From contig JAJTWR010000159.1 of NCBI GenBank assembly GCA_021613335.1, forward strand, positions 3,798,501 through 3,862,500: 64,000 nt of DNA, given 5' to 3'. A model generated the notes under the pieces. That model had not been told where the DNA came from, did not search any database, and saw nothing but the letters and a program-made list of their open reading frames with translations. Position numbers and translations under genes: made by a program. Origin of the DNA: Whitmania pigra. Lineage: Eukaryota; Annelida; Clitellata; Hirudinida; Haemopidae. This document shows, one piece after another, positions 9,663 to 22,584 of the stretch (the first letter of the stretch is position 1; every line of letters begins with the position of its first letter).

Positions 9663-12492
9663 TCAGAATCCAGTAAGTTCGGCAAAAGTAGCGTTGAGTT
9701 CGCTGTCGATGGTCTTGTATTTCTCTTTTTCGGCAGCCAACTCGTCTGCAATTTTGAGTAATTATTAATAATTACTAGTTTATCTTATTTATTAGATTTT
9801 GTTCTTCCAAACTTTCAGTGTGATACACGACATCAGAGGCCAAAATGTACACCCACCTTCAAGTTTGTCCACTTCCTTCTGGAGCAACTGGACGTAGTTT
9901 TCTGCATCTGCACATCGCTGTTCAGCCTGGAAATAGAAGTAAAATGTAAACAGCTGGTCCGCAACGAGCCAGAGAAATGTTTTAATCAGCTCACATTTTT
10001 AAGGCCTTCGGTTAGCGCGGCAATCCTCTCCTCATATTCTTCTTCTCTTTGATAGAACTAAGAGTATAATAATTCATTGATAGAAGTAAAAAACATTAAA
10101 ATTAATATATGTCCCAAGGAACTAAAATCATAAAGATAAACCTGAAGCTAATGTATGCATTATAAAAAGGCTGCGTTTTATTTGAGAAATGAATAAATTA
10201 ATTAATTAGTTCAGACAAGCAACAGTTACTTCTTGTTCAGATATTTCGAGAGATTTCATGTTGTTCGTCACTACGTGAAGTTCTTCTTCGAGCTCGAGAA
10301 CCTTCCTGAAAATTGTTTCAATTTCATGAAAACGTGTCTTGAAAATAAATTCCCGTACGAAGCAAAAATAAAACACGCACGCGTCTGCTGCTTCGTAGGA
10401 CGCTTCGGCGCGTGTGAGTTCCATATCAGTGGATGCCAGTTTTTTGAATGTCTGTAAAAAAGCGAGTCGATAAAAGTCTAACGGTCATTTTATGCCATTA
10501 AAGCTCAAATGTTATTGAATTCGTTAATGAAAGTTTTAACCTTATTTAACCAAGTATTATTCTCGATAAAATATTTTATTTTGTTTACCTCTTCGAATCT
10601 TCTATCGGAATCCTCTCCAGCCATGATGGTTTCCTCTAATTCCTTCTCCAATTGTTGGATTCTTTCTTCTTCGGTGACCATCTTGTTTTCTAAGACTTTA
10701 ATGCCTCTGTCAAAGTTGGATCGTCGGTTATGTTTGTATTACGCTTTGTTTTATGGAAATGTTTGCAAGCGAGAGCTTAGCATTATTTATTATGGCTTAA
10801 TTAACGCAACAAATAGGCAATAGAAAAAACTGTTAGCCTTAGCCTAAATAATAAATAAAACATAAATAATAAAAACATAAAATCGCAAATATACAAAAGC
10901 AGAATTATTTGCACAATTGATTCAGTTATTAACTAAGCCAGCTTCTGATATGTAAGCAGTGGTCACTGACCGCATAAATTAAAAAAACTTCTAAATCTGT
11001 CTAACCTCTCGCTCTCATCAGCGGCTTTACTGGCTTGTTCAAGCTTCTCTGATGTTGCTTTTAACTTGCCTTCAGTTGTTTCAAATTCCTCTTCCAACTG
11101 CCTGACCTTTTTCGTCAAATTCTGGACCTCAGCCTCTGCCTAGAATTCAAATTTAAAATGATTATGAGTTCAAGAGTGTCACAGAGTGGAAGTATCTCAG
11201 TATTAATTTACAGAATTAATTTTAACTTCGAGGCAATTAATTTGTCTAAGATCAAAATTATTTAGAAAGAAACAAAAGATATAAGAGAATTTACATGTGT
11301 ATATAAAACATAAAAAGCATAAATGCGCTGTTTCCGCCCTTGTGTTTATTGGAGCTAATATAACTGAGTCATCGTTCGGGTTACTTTAATCCGTTATCAT
11401 CCTATTGCACAACGTTCTTATGGATCGGAACATCTCGCAAATTATCGAGTTCTAAAGGATGGCTTTATAAGGCGTTATCGCATCCAGACATCCATTCTTA
11501 CTGATATTGTTATTAATATTCCAAATTAAATCAAACTTAAATAATGTCCTTCAAAATATGCATTATTTTGTTGAGGGATAAAGCTGGTGGCCTGGGGACG
11601 ACTATTTCTTAATTAATTAATAATGGATTTAATACCGCTGCGAGTTCTTGTGTGATTGCTTCTACTTTCTGATTCTGTTCTTCTAGACTTGCTTTAGCGG
11701 CTTCAGTGTCTGCTTCCAACTGAACTATTCGTTTTTGAAGGTTGCTGATTTCCTCAGCTGACTAAAAAAAATATATGTAAAAAACATAAAAACATCTTTC
11801 ATGACAAAATAGTATTTCAAAAATTTGTAGTTAATTATCGCAAAAAGTTTGTTGGAATCTTGGGACAGCGATATGAGCTCGAAAAATATCTTGGGCGTGA
11901 ACTCGCTGCAGCAGAACAGCTTCGAGTGAGTTTGGAAAAGATGAAGTTCCAGGAGCATAAATCATGCTCATGCGCCTTTGTTTTGGATCTAAGCAGCTGT
12001 TACGAACTTTTTGAGTGTTTTGATCTTTTTTACTTGCCGAGGAACTTGTCATGGCTAAGAAATTCGCGTTTAAATAAAAAAAATGTAAAGGAGAATATTT
12101 AAAAGGACTAGTCACATACTAAATTCCATATATACTAAATAGTCATGCTAAAAATTAAAAAAAAACAAGTGTATTTTTTTATTTGTAATGCAATGGTTTA
12201 AATTTTTAATTTTTTTTAATTAAAAAAAAATGGTATAGCTGATTTTTGTATCTCCCCATCATGAATCGTCACTAAATCTTGCCCCCTCCCCCTCTCCTGG
12301 CTTTCGATTTATATTTGCATTTGTACAGCTTGCGATTCAAAATTGGGAAAAATTTCATACCTTTTCAAAAACGACTTTTTGTTCTGCAAGTTTTTGTTCG
12401 AGCTGGTCACATTTGTCAAAGGCTGTTTCTTTTTCCAGCTTCATTGCCTGCATCTTCTTTTTGATAGCATCCATAGTAGCGTTGGAACCCAT
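9663..12492 (-). CDS. TPM: Tropomyosin
   Basis: Nine exons have the classic tropomyosin sizes: 132, 126, 134, 118, 71, 76, 63, 70 and 83 nt (12492-12361, 11761-11636, 11139-11006, 10706-10589, 10451-10381, 10305-10230, 10057-9995, 9926-9857, 9745-9663). They give 290 residues of continuous heptad coiled coil. Landmarks are [18 protein letters not shown] at the start, [14 protein letters not shown] in the middle, and [12 protein letters not shown] with a final AELTGF. The protein polymerises head to tail along actin and, with troponin or alone, regulates myosin access. The oddity is a second in-frame ATG six codons upstream (MGSNAT before MDAIKK), which would extend the N-terminus used for end-to-end overlap. 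Both ATGs have A at -3 and G at +4. No alternative exon pairs were recognised. Confidence 0.95.
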
Positions 12493-13844
12493 CTTGTCTG
12501 TTTTGTTATTGCCTTGCTAAACTACAAATTAATTTTACAAATATTTTCAAAATAATATCACTTGTTTTACGTTCCTTGTTCAAACGTCACAAGATTAGTC
12601 AAATATATTTATTTAATAGCAACACTAAAAATTCACGCCACTTGATGAACAAATAAATTTACAAAAATAACTTTAATCTCTACCAAAATATTATCCGATG
12701 ACAGCGGAACTTGAAAGTAGCCAACTACAAAAACTCTGAAACAATAGCGCTCTCAGAAAACAGCCCTACAAATGGAAGAGTGAATTTACCGAAAAGACTT
12801 GAGATTAGGATCTTATGAGATCTCCGGTGTATCCTGCTCGTCAGATGCTGCTTTGAGCACAAGCACTACAGAGCAAGGCAAATGAGAAGAGCTTTCTAGA
12901 TGAGCGGAGTTGCAGTTGAGTAGTTATGCTTGTGGTCAGGCTTTACTGGGAAGCTTCTCAGCGGCGCCTCTAAGCGATGCGAGGGGGAGACTGGGCTTCT
13001 AGATAGTGCTGCTGGGATTCTAGGCAATTAATCTCAGGTGTAGATAATCGAGCTTTCAATCAGACTAGTGCAAAGAATAGAATCAGCTTGTTAATGACAG
13101 GTAATGAGCAACAATTATATGATGCACGCTAATCCCCTCATGCTCCCCAATCGATAGCGCCACTGAAAAAATGTTTTTGCCGACCTAGTGTAAAACAAAA
13201 CTTTTAAGTCTGCTCAGGCTCTGGAGTTGTGTTAGGATGCAGTAATAACAGCAATACAGATTAATTTTGACATTTGCGAGGCCCACGTGGAGCCTACATC
13301 CTTCCTACTGAGTGAACTTTGACTGGCGAAATACTTTTCAAAAAACTAAAAACGACTGAGAGGTGAAAATTCCTAAGCCGAAAAATTCAAGCAGAAGCAA
13401 ATAGGCGGGATTTATCTCCGGCATACAGTCTAAATTTTTAGCATTTTATTTGATAAAATTTGAACTTCGAAACAAACGCTCCCAAGTCGAGGTGTGTGAT
13501 AACTAATCAGATCTGAATTCGAGATATCAGAAGTTGAGCAATGTATTTTAATACAATCATAAGGCTCGACATAAATAAATAATTCTTAATTGTACTCAGA
13601 AGGCTTAAATAAGTGCAAGAAAATATCTATCGTGAACATCCATTATCATAACAAAAATAAGTAAAAACTCGTGGACAAAATCAAAATCTATCATATAAAC
13701 CACGACATTATAAAATAATTTTTTTGAACAAAATCAATTCTAAAACGCGCCTAATAATACATAACGCCAGTCAGCTCCTGCGATTCACGCTTTGAGTAAG
13801 GGGTTTGGGAGTTTCTAAGACGAGATATTAATAATTACAAGTAT
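12493..13844. other. Intergenic between two minus-strand genes
   Basis: This is the tropomyosin 5' flank and promoter region plus the 3' flank of the DAPK-like gene. I found no coding exon. 12,800-13,300 is less AT-rich than its surroundings but shows no clear terminal repeats. Confidence 0.45.
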
Positions 13845-16800
13845 TTAGAATAAATAGTCGGCACTTGCAAAGCTGCTGTCGAAGCCGTTAGTGTCGCAAA
13901 ACTGCTTGTACAAACCGTTATTGGCATACTGGTCATTTCCAATGTCATGACTACAATCAGAAATGTAGTCGGACTTTGAGTCTGCTTTTTCAATCACAAA
14001 AATTGATCCATAGGACATTAAAATGTCTACAGCGTCGACACGATTCAGGTCTTTCAATTTTGAAATCAAAATGCCAATCAGTGATCTCGACTTGTCTTTA
14101 TCCTCATTTGTCCAAACTGCCAGCACTCTGTCTGTTTTGCTAAGGGAAGATGATCCCTCATCCTTTGAGTCCAATGATGGCATTTGTTCTGAAAGTCCTA
14201 GCAAAATAGCCAGCATGCACCAATCGCAGCCAGTAACATCAACAGGATCGAGCAAAGAGGCTAATTTGCGTCTTACGTTAAGCGTTAATGAAGACACATT
14301 GAGGTTTGGGCTTGGCACAAGCCTGTTGTAGACCACCTCACTTCCCAGAGCCAAAAGATCAAGCAACGATTCATAACATTCTTCTCCATTACACTCTGTA
14401 AATTTAACAACAAAATCACCATCTGAATCCATGAAAGACTCAATGATTTCCTTTTGTGTGTAAGATTTGATTTGTTTTCTATGGTCTGACAAATGCAAAG
14501 CACTGAGTATCTCTTGCTTGTAGTCGAGAGATGGACAACACAATTGGATAGTACTTTTTATGACTTCTCTAATGCTCTCAGCGAACTCAAACAGTTCTGT
14601 GGCCATGTCTGAAGGACCTCTGTATTTAAGTTCAATGAATCCTCGACCGCAGGAACATTTCGCATCATCGCTCGCATCACATCGACCTGCAGAAGACTCG
14701 TACGTAACTAAAACTTCCAGGAGCCCCCTGCAGTATTTGGAGCCCCAATGCCACTGATACAAATCTATTTCTGAGTTTGATTTATCTGGTAGATAGTGCC
14801 TCCTCAACATTACCTGAATCCGTGGAAATAGGTGAGCCAAATGGTTGTGTTGTTGCCCTCCTTTAGAGAGAAGAAAAGGGGAAGTTGGCGGTGCAATTAG
14901 TGTTGGCGATTCAACAGTTTGGCTGTTATTTTGTTTTGCCGACACCGATAAGTTTTCCAAGCTTGCCGACAAAAACGAAAATTTTCTAGACGAGCTCCTA
15001 CTAAATGAGCCGCTCGGTGTAAAACACAAGTTGGATTTCAGTTGGTTCCCCGGAGGTTGATCTTGGCAGCTGACGCAAACTTGGACGTATCTTGATCCTG
15101 CATAAATTGTATTAACTGCCAGTCTGACGTCGTTACGATCCCACAAACCACCGAGTGTTTCGACAAAGTTCAGACACGGGATTTCATATTCTGTTGTGAA
15201 GCATTCCTGATTGTATTGCATGGATGCAAATACATTGTTGTTAATGGGAAGAATGTCGTCGTGAGCGGGAGTTTCAAATGCTTTGCTATAGGTTTTGTCA
15301 CTCAAGACATCACTGTCCTCTTCATCGCTGAGATCACATCTCGTGCAGAATGCCAAAGCTTGAAGCAGTTGAAGTAATTCGACAGCCTCACAGTCTGAAA
15401 AGAGAATTTGGAAGTCATCAGATCCAAAGCATCCGGTTGGTCTGCACTTGGAAGTAATTTCGTAAGACAGCAGCCTTCCAAGAACTCCATTACATAGCCA
15501 TTTTACATCTAAAATGACCAAGTCCTCTTCTCCAGGAATTGTTGTTTCCATAAAGGTTACCTAGAGATTTGAAAATCAACTTTTTATTCAGAATTTGGTA
15601 ATTATTTCCAAACCAATAACAATAACAATGGTTCATTGAAATCAAGCAAGACAATCTTTATGGTGGTATAAGTTCGAATCATTTTGCAACATGGGTTGGA
15701 TGTAATTAGAGTGCAATAGGTGATCAAGGGATTTTAAAGTTGATGCAAAGGTATATAGGCAAACAGTCCGGTTGCATCAGGCATTCATGACCAACTAAAG
15801 CATAAAAATTTTTTTTAAACATTGTTTAAACACTCACCTCTCCCATCAGTTGAAGCTTATAGATGAGTTCCTTCATGTGTTCCTCACTGGCAAGAAGGTT
15901 CACAGTAGATCTGAGGTACTCGATGAAATTAGACCATGTCACAACGGGATAGGAACTCAGTACCCTCCTCCAACCAGGCAACACTGCCACAGTTGATTCC
16001 AGGAAGCCATTGGAACATGGCAAATTCTGCAAGTATAGCAAGTTATTGTGGCCTATAAAATTATAGTTTTTTTTTAAATTATAAAGATTACAAAGATTCT
16101 TCAAAACATACCTTGCAGATATCACTCTTCATGTCAGCAATAAGAGCTCTGAAAGCTTTCATTTGAACAGATGTTGGATAATCAGGATCAATGGCAAACA
16201 CAGTGGAACTGATTTCCAAATCCATTGAATAGATGCCTTTAATGATCCCTAAACATTCCAAAAGTTTCTTCCAGTTGTCTGTTTCTTCTTCAAATGAGCC
16301 AGATGCTTTTCCATAATTAAGTAGAATCCCTACCAACACTACCTTCGCTCTCTTTTGCAACACTCCACCAAAACCTAGAAGAGTGATTTAAAAAATCATC
16401 CATTACGAATTTAACATCCTTGGAACCTGGGAATGATGGGAATGCAAAACAACAAACCTATGGGTTCCGATGGTGGAATACATGACTTGATGAAATTCAA
16501 CCATGAATTGATTTCGTTCAACTGCATCTCAAGCGGTTGGAGGAGATTAAAGCACACCGCATGAATGCAGTTCACGTCACCAATAAAAATGTCATAGAAC
16601 TGGTAATAGGTCTCGTAACCCGAAAACTCCCAGATGCTAAGATCACCGGCACCTCCTAGTTTGAAAGATCAGTTAATAACGAATTCATGACTCACTAAAC
16701 TATGTGTTTAATAATAACAGTAGGCGTGCAAATTAACTCTGAGGGTCGTCTTCCTGCAGCAATAATGCCAACAGTTGTAACATATCATGTCAAAAACCTA

Positions 16801-19249
16801 GCTAGTGTTATATAAATGAACTACAAGCAAAACAATCCTAACAAATTTTTAAAAAACGCTTGGCCTACCTGGAATTGCAAATGTCTGTACATCTATTCCT
16901 TGCGTGTAGTGCTCATGGCAAGGGGCAATACTGGTAGACCGCTTTTTTTGACTCGTATCTGAATTAATTTATTACCCGATAAGGACGTCTTCATCGTGCA
17001 CTTCCATGAAAATCTTTGAACCCACCAGTGACTAGTTGAGCAAGACTTTTACCTGGATGGATTGGAGAACTTGGAGATGCCAGCACTTGTCCACTCCTGA
17101 TGCCTGCCCTCTTGAGAATACTCCCCAAAAAGCCACATTTGAGCGAATTTATGAAGCGGGTTTTGCCCACCCCACTCTCTCCGAAGACCTTGAGTTTGAT
17201 CTTGTTGAGGTAGTTGCCGGTAGGATGGAGTTGTCTTATTAGAACTTCCTGGCGATCCCGCTCCTTGGAGTAAAACGACCGATAAAAATCATTCCAACAA
17301 TTTGTTAACATTCAAAGATTTTGCAATCATTAATGGGCACTAACTGCACTGAGCTTTGAAAGAAGTTCTGATGTGTCATTTTTTCCTCTGGCTAGAGCCA
17401 TCATCTCAGCTGTGATATTGTTCTACAAGAAATGTCATCAGGTCAGAAAATATTATAATCAATGGGAAACCATTTTTTCTGACTTTGCTAGGCAAATCAA
17501 TTGTGGCTCCTGCTAACAACAGGCATCTCACAATCTCTGTGTGACCAAGTTTGGCTGATATGTGGAGAGGAGACCTGCCCATCTTTAAAGTACAAGCAAA
17601 GTTTTAAAATAAATAATTAATATGTATCAGATATCACCAATACCTTGTTCATCATGTTGACATTACAACCATAGGAACAGAGTAACTGGACAATAGGCAA
17701 GTTTGCTGAATGACAAACGATATGTAGAGCAGTGTCCCTGTTTTGATCAACAGCATCCGCATTGCACCCACTCGACAACAATGCTCTGACAACTGGTAAA
17801 TGTTGGCAGTGGCAAGCAAGATGTAATGGCGTGCTTCCTCTCTGGAGATGCCAATGGTATGAAATTAAAAATTATAATTATGAAAAATAAGGATTGTATT
17901 TTTTTTTATTTGCATAGGAATGAGTTGTTAATGAATACTAATTAGCACTGACAACCACAGGTGAATATCTAATTCATTGCCCACCTTATCGATCGCATTG
18001 ATATTGGCTCCATGAGCCACAAGGGACTGGAGGCATTCCACGCTTCCTCTTCCAGCTGAGATATGCAGAGCTGTTTCTTCATTCTAGAGCAGTGAACGTA
18101 AACATTGATGATTCAATTCTTTTGAAAGATGAGCAACTAATAGTATTTGACCTTGTTTTTGATGTTGAGGTCAGAACAATTGCTTGCCAGGACATCACAC
18201 AGGACTCTAGGAGATGCTAGCCATGCCAACATATGCAATACAGTTTCTCCATTCTGTAAATTTAACGAGATCTTTAAAAATAATTCCTTGTCTGCATTAA
18301 TTAACATTGAAGGCAAATGAAAGTGAATTACACAGAAGATTTGTTGATTTTGAAACATCTTCAGATGTCCCTCAAAGGTTTTTCCAGTTTGTTAGCATCA
18401 ATTATAATTTTGTATGATAAAGTAACTTATTATTTGTAAAGAAAAAAATCATTAATAATGTTTATTGAATGAGTTCTTGGGCAAAAGTAATTATGATATC
18501 ATGCTAAATCAAACAAAAGCAGTAAATTTTGCTCTAATGTTTACAGGAGGCACTTACAGTATCTTGTATGTTGATGTTGGCTCCGACAGAACACAAGTAC
18601 TTAATCACTTCCATTTGAGAATATCTGGCAGCTGCATGGATGGCTGTCCTTCCCATCTGTGGAAGTTACCAAAACTAATTTACCAAGATAGTTATTTTAT
18701 TAGGTATTAGGAAATTCCTGTTGGGTATGAAAATTCTTGCACTGATTAAATTCTTTCAATGGCCTATGGATTGGCAGTCATTAAGCATTCTTGAGAATGA
18801 AGTTTGCCAAAGAAAACAATAAAGATAAAAGTAAAGATAAGTTAGAAAAAGATCTGAGTGATCCAAGTTATTGAAATGAGTGGATCACCTGATACCAATG
18901 TTAAGAAGTCTAATGTTAAGAAGTCGTTTGATGTGATTTCAAATTTATAAACAGAATTACTTTGAAACGAGACAAAGGAAGGCGTATTAAAAATCGTAAA
19001 GTTAGAAACATGCACAAAGAAAAGTAAATTTCTCTGAAATGAATGAATCTAAGTCTCAATAGAAATTGATTTGACTTTGTTGGAGGCATTGATATCTGCT
19101 CCAGCCTTCTTCAAGCATTCAATCACTTTTAGGTGCCCCTGTCTCGCTGCCCAGTAGAGAGGTGAATCCAAGTGCTAAAGGTAATTACATAAAAATCTCA
19201 TTTAAAAAAATTAAATTAAAATAATAATAATAACAACAACAACAACAAT

Positions 19250-19327
<78 letters not shown>

Positions 19328-21812
19328 AATAATAATAAGCTTAAATATAATGCACTTTCTGGCAAAATAATTCACAAAATCAAAATTCACAAAAGCTGCA
19401 GTAGGATTTAGTTTGTTGCTATAAATTTATTTATTTATTTGCAGTTGCCATAAACAAGGCAAACATGGCAGGAACATTTGGCAATTATGTTTGCTTTGGC
19501 TTCAAGGGACTCACAGCAATTATAATCATTTCTTCCTTTATAAAATTAGATTTTTAAATAGAAAGCTAGCAACAAGTCAATGTTCATTCTTGAACACATT
19601 AAGAAAAACAAAAATTATAACACAACATAAATAATTTAACAGTATTGAATGACATTGATATGATTATATATGATGGATATTTCCAACGAAACCACTTCAA
19701 ATGATGCTTTATCATCAAGCTGACATCATCTCATGAGCTACCAAATTGATAAGTGATATCTAATTGAAGAACATTGTAAAAGAGACTCTGATATCGAATA
19801 ACTCAGGTGCAAACTAATGCCTAGAAATGTATTACCACGTAGATCCTATTGGATAACGTAAATTAACATTCAACTTTATTTAACCATGCTAACAAATATT
19901 TTAATTGTAAATAAGCTAACCATGGAAATTGTGTTCAAGAAAGTGAAACAAATGAAATAGCAAGAGGAATAATTATTCAATATATGGTCCTACATCGACC
20001 TACATAGAGTTGAAGCAAAATTGAGAAGATGTTAAACCTTATCTTGGCAATGGACATTTGCTCCATTTGTGAGCAGCAACTGAACGATTTCATGGTGGCC
20101 AGAAGCCGAGGCAAAATGTAGAGCTGTTTCAAGATGCTAAAAACATTTAGGAAACAAATCAATTCGAGGAGAAGTAAACAATGCTGTAATTTATATCAAT
20201 TTTTTAGGATGATGATGATGATGATGACGATGATAAAAATCAAATAACAGCCAGTTCCATTCTAGTTACTTACGTGTTTATTATTCTAAATAATATTTAA
20301 TATTTACTTATTTTCCACTAAAAACAAGCATTTCAATAGTAAAACTACTTCAACAAGCAAAAAACTAGAAATTTATAACAAATACAATTTGATAAAAAAT
20401 TTCACCTTACTCTAGAGTTAAAGTACTAAAATTAAATGTAAAAATATTTGTTGCAAACTTTATTATGGACGTTGAGGTTTATGTTTGGCAGATCTTGTAA
20501 AAGATCTTTTATTTCTTGAATGTTCCCCTCATCAGCTGCCTCCAACAATGTGTTCAACACAAAACTCTCTTCTTCTTCCTCCTAAAATGGTTTTTACTTT
20601 TAGGTTAAAATTCATTGTTATTGTTATAATTCCATCCTAATCATCTAGTTATGAAATGGACTTTAATAAAATACGCAGGCACACACTAGGTTATAATTCA
20701 TTGTTTTTACATGAAATAAGTCTTTTTCACTGCTTTTAAAATTCACTCTGAATTTATTGTGTCACACAATGCAAGAAGTATGTCAATTAATGGAGTTAAT
20801 GCTGCTATTAATTATTTATAGTCAATAAACACCGAAATGTTGGAAATGCTGTTAGCCTAGAAAGAAATAATTACAAAATCATGTTATCACAAAAATATGT
20901 ATTCATTATTTTTATGTAAAATTTGCATAAGAATTGTAATTTTGTCTATGGCAACACTCAACTGATATTGACATTTAGTCTGTTCATGGTAACACTCAAA
21001 TGACATTTTGCATTGTTTGGGGAGTCCAAAGTTCTACCACAAAAACCCCTGACGTGAACAGACATGTGCTTCCTCATTTTTATACCGTAACATTCAATAT
21101 AACTTTAGTATTAAGACTGAATTACTTATTTCAATTTATTTACAAAAGTATCAGGTTAATTTTAAAAAAAGCTAATAGTAAGTTATTTTATAGTAAGCTG
21201 AGAAGGAATGGACTTGGGACATAAATAGAATTTCACAAGAGCTGATCTAACCAACCTGAATTATGTTCAGTTGGCTGAATGAAGACATCCCAGTTTGATA
21301 ATTTTTATACCATTTCAGAATTATTACAAAATTAGTTTAAAACAAATTGTCCTGGATAGTAATCATATCACCTAGGTCTATCAAAGTTGAATAGCGAGAG
21401 AAAAACAGAATGCTGATTGGTTAAAGGTTTGTCATGCATGTTAATACTATGAAAGTGCATAGCCAGCATACTTTCCTGTCGCTAGCACAGGCACCTATTG
21501 AAAGTACCTACTCATTGATATGCTCATGCATATTTAATGAAACATAAGCACGCATGAAACAATTGAAATTCTCATCAACAACAATATTCTTTTATTTTGT
21601 CATTCAGGTTGTGTCGTTCTTGATCGTCAAAACAAGAAAACTTGGTATCCAACGCTCAGAAGTTATGATTTCAATATAGTTCACGAATAAAAGTTTTATT
21701 TGTAGAAAAAGTCTTAACAATATTTCCTTACTTTATGCTCTTCTGTTGATTCAACGACACCGTTACAAATTTTAGTCAAATCCTCGTAAGTACCATACCG
21801 ACAACTCGCCAT
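13845..21812 (-). CDS. DAPK1-like protein lacking the kinase domain (ankyrin-ROC-COR-death)
   Basis: About 16 exons run from 21,812 to 13,845. After MASCRYGTYEDLTK and an acidic stretch come about ten ankyrin repeats, mostly one per 99 nt exon (for example HLETALHFASASGHHEIVQ at about 20.1 kb and RGSTPLHLACHCQHLPVV at about 17.8 kb). Next is a ROC-like GTPase with P-loop GESGVGKT (about 17.2 kb) and GDLSIWEFSGYETYY (about 16.6 kb). A COR-like region follows (NLLASEEHMKELIYKLQLMGE; DVKWLCNGVLGRLLSYE). The end is a death domain (RRKLASLLDPVDVTGCDWCM; ISKLKDLNRVDAVDILMS). Domain order and these blocks match human DAPK1 after its kinase and calmodulin-binding segments. No kinase is encoded: an in-frame TGA lies 15 nt upstream of the ATG (21,825-21,827). 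The protein may be an adaptor or dominant modulator in death or autophagy signalling, which is inference. The last exon (15,560-13,845) is intron-free. Confidence 0.85.
19219..19338 (+). repeat. (AAC)n/(AAT)n microsatellite
   Basis: About 120 bp of nearly pure AAC triplets with AAT at both edges, in the intron between two ankyrin-repeat exons of the DAPK-like gene. It is not in an exon. Confidence 0.95.
20208..20234 (+). repeat. (GAT)n microsatellite
   Basis: Eight or nine GAT/ATG triplets with one interruption, intronic in the DAPK-like gene. Confidence 0.85.
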
Positions 21813-21827
21813 TTCGTGACGGCATCA

Positions 21828-22584
21828 CTAAGAGGGTTGAAACTTTGAAAATTATAGATGACAATCTAATTGCAATCGTTTTAAATCAATAAGAATCATT
21901 CGGAGTCAATCAGCTGGCTTTTCAGGCCTACCTGCTCATACGCCGCAAGGATGCAAGAGCTTGGATGCTTTAAAGGCGAAGGCAGGAGTAAAAGAACCCA
22001 TGAAATTCAGTCTCGACATTTTATTCAGTTGTGATGTAGACATGTAATTCATCTCTTCAAAAGGAGAACAGACACTGCCGGACAGTCACTTTAGTATTTA
22101 AATACTGCAAGACTCTTTAAATACAAATCCCGGAAGACCTTTTATACCTCATATAATAATAATAACGAAATGAACCATTTTAAATCCAGAGAGCTTCAGA
22201 GATTCACAACACTTATGCAATCAGCACTGCATGATTATGAGTCCGATTATGAATTAACTCAGGAGACGCTGGATATGTTCACAAAAATAAGTACATTGCA
22301 TCAATCCTTAAAACATTTGCAACATTAATCCTCAGATCTTGCGAAAGAAACCTTAGCTCAAAGTATTCGCGACTTCGTTCTTCAATATCTAACACAAACT
22401 GAAATATGTTTTAATGCACTAATGTTTGAAAATAAGTTTTAAAAATGAAAGTATTTACTATGCATTTGATAAGATAATCGAACAAGTACTACAGCATTAC
22501 TCTCAAAACATTGTATTTTCTTAAATATTAATTAAGTTTAGGTTTGGTTTACTTTTTACATCAAGCATAAACAGATTGCGTTAA
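21828..22584. promoter_or_regulatory. Shared 5' region between divergent DAPK-like and ALKBH3 genes
   Basis: The DAPK-like gene (-) and ALKBH3 (+) start about 770 bp apart and diverge, so this segment must hold both promoters. I could not identify specific motifs. It also contains the small open frame at 22,170-22,328. Confidence 0.4.
22170..22328 (+). CDS. Possible 52-residue small protein, unrecognised
   Basis: An ATG-to-stop frame encodes a polar, helix-prone peptide beginning MNHFKSRELQRFTTLMQSAL and ending HQSLKHLQH. It lies between two divergent promoters. It might be an upstream open frame of ALKBH3, a small independent gene or chance. The amphipathic spacing of Leu, Met and Ile gives it some credibility, but there is no family match. 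Confidence 0.25.
   Translation: MNHFKSRELQRFTTLMQSALHDYESDYELTQETLDMFTKISTLHQSLKHLQH

Noticed and set aside
11831..12115. 94-codon minus-strand frame inside tropomyosin intron 1 as an alternative first exon
   Set aside because: It has no coiled-coil heptads and no supported splice link to exon 2.
14023..14331. Plus-strand frames within 14.0-15.1 kb
   Set aside because: They are antisense to the long last exon of the DAPK-like gene, which carries the death domain.
20208..20234. GAT repeat as coding poly-Asp
   Set aside because: It is intronic and outside the ankyrin exon at 20,137-20,039.
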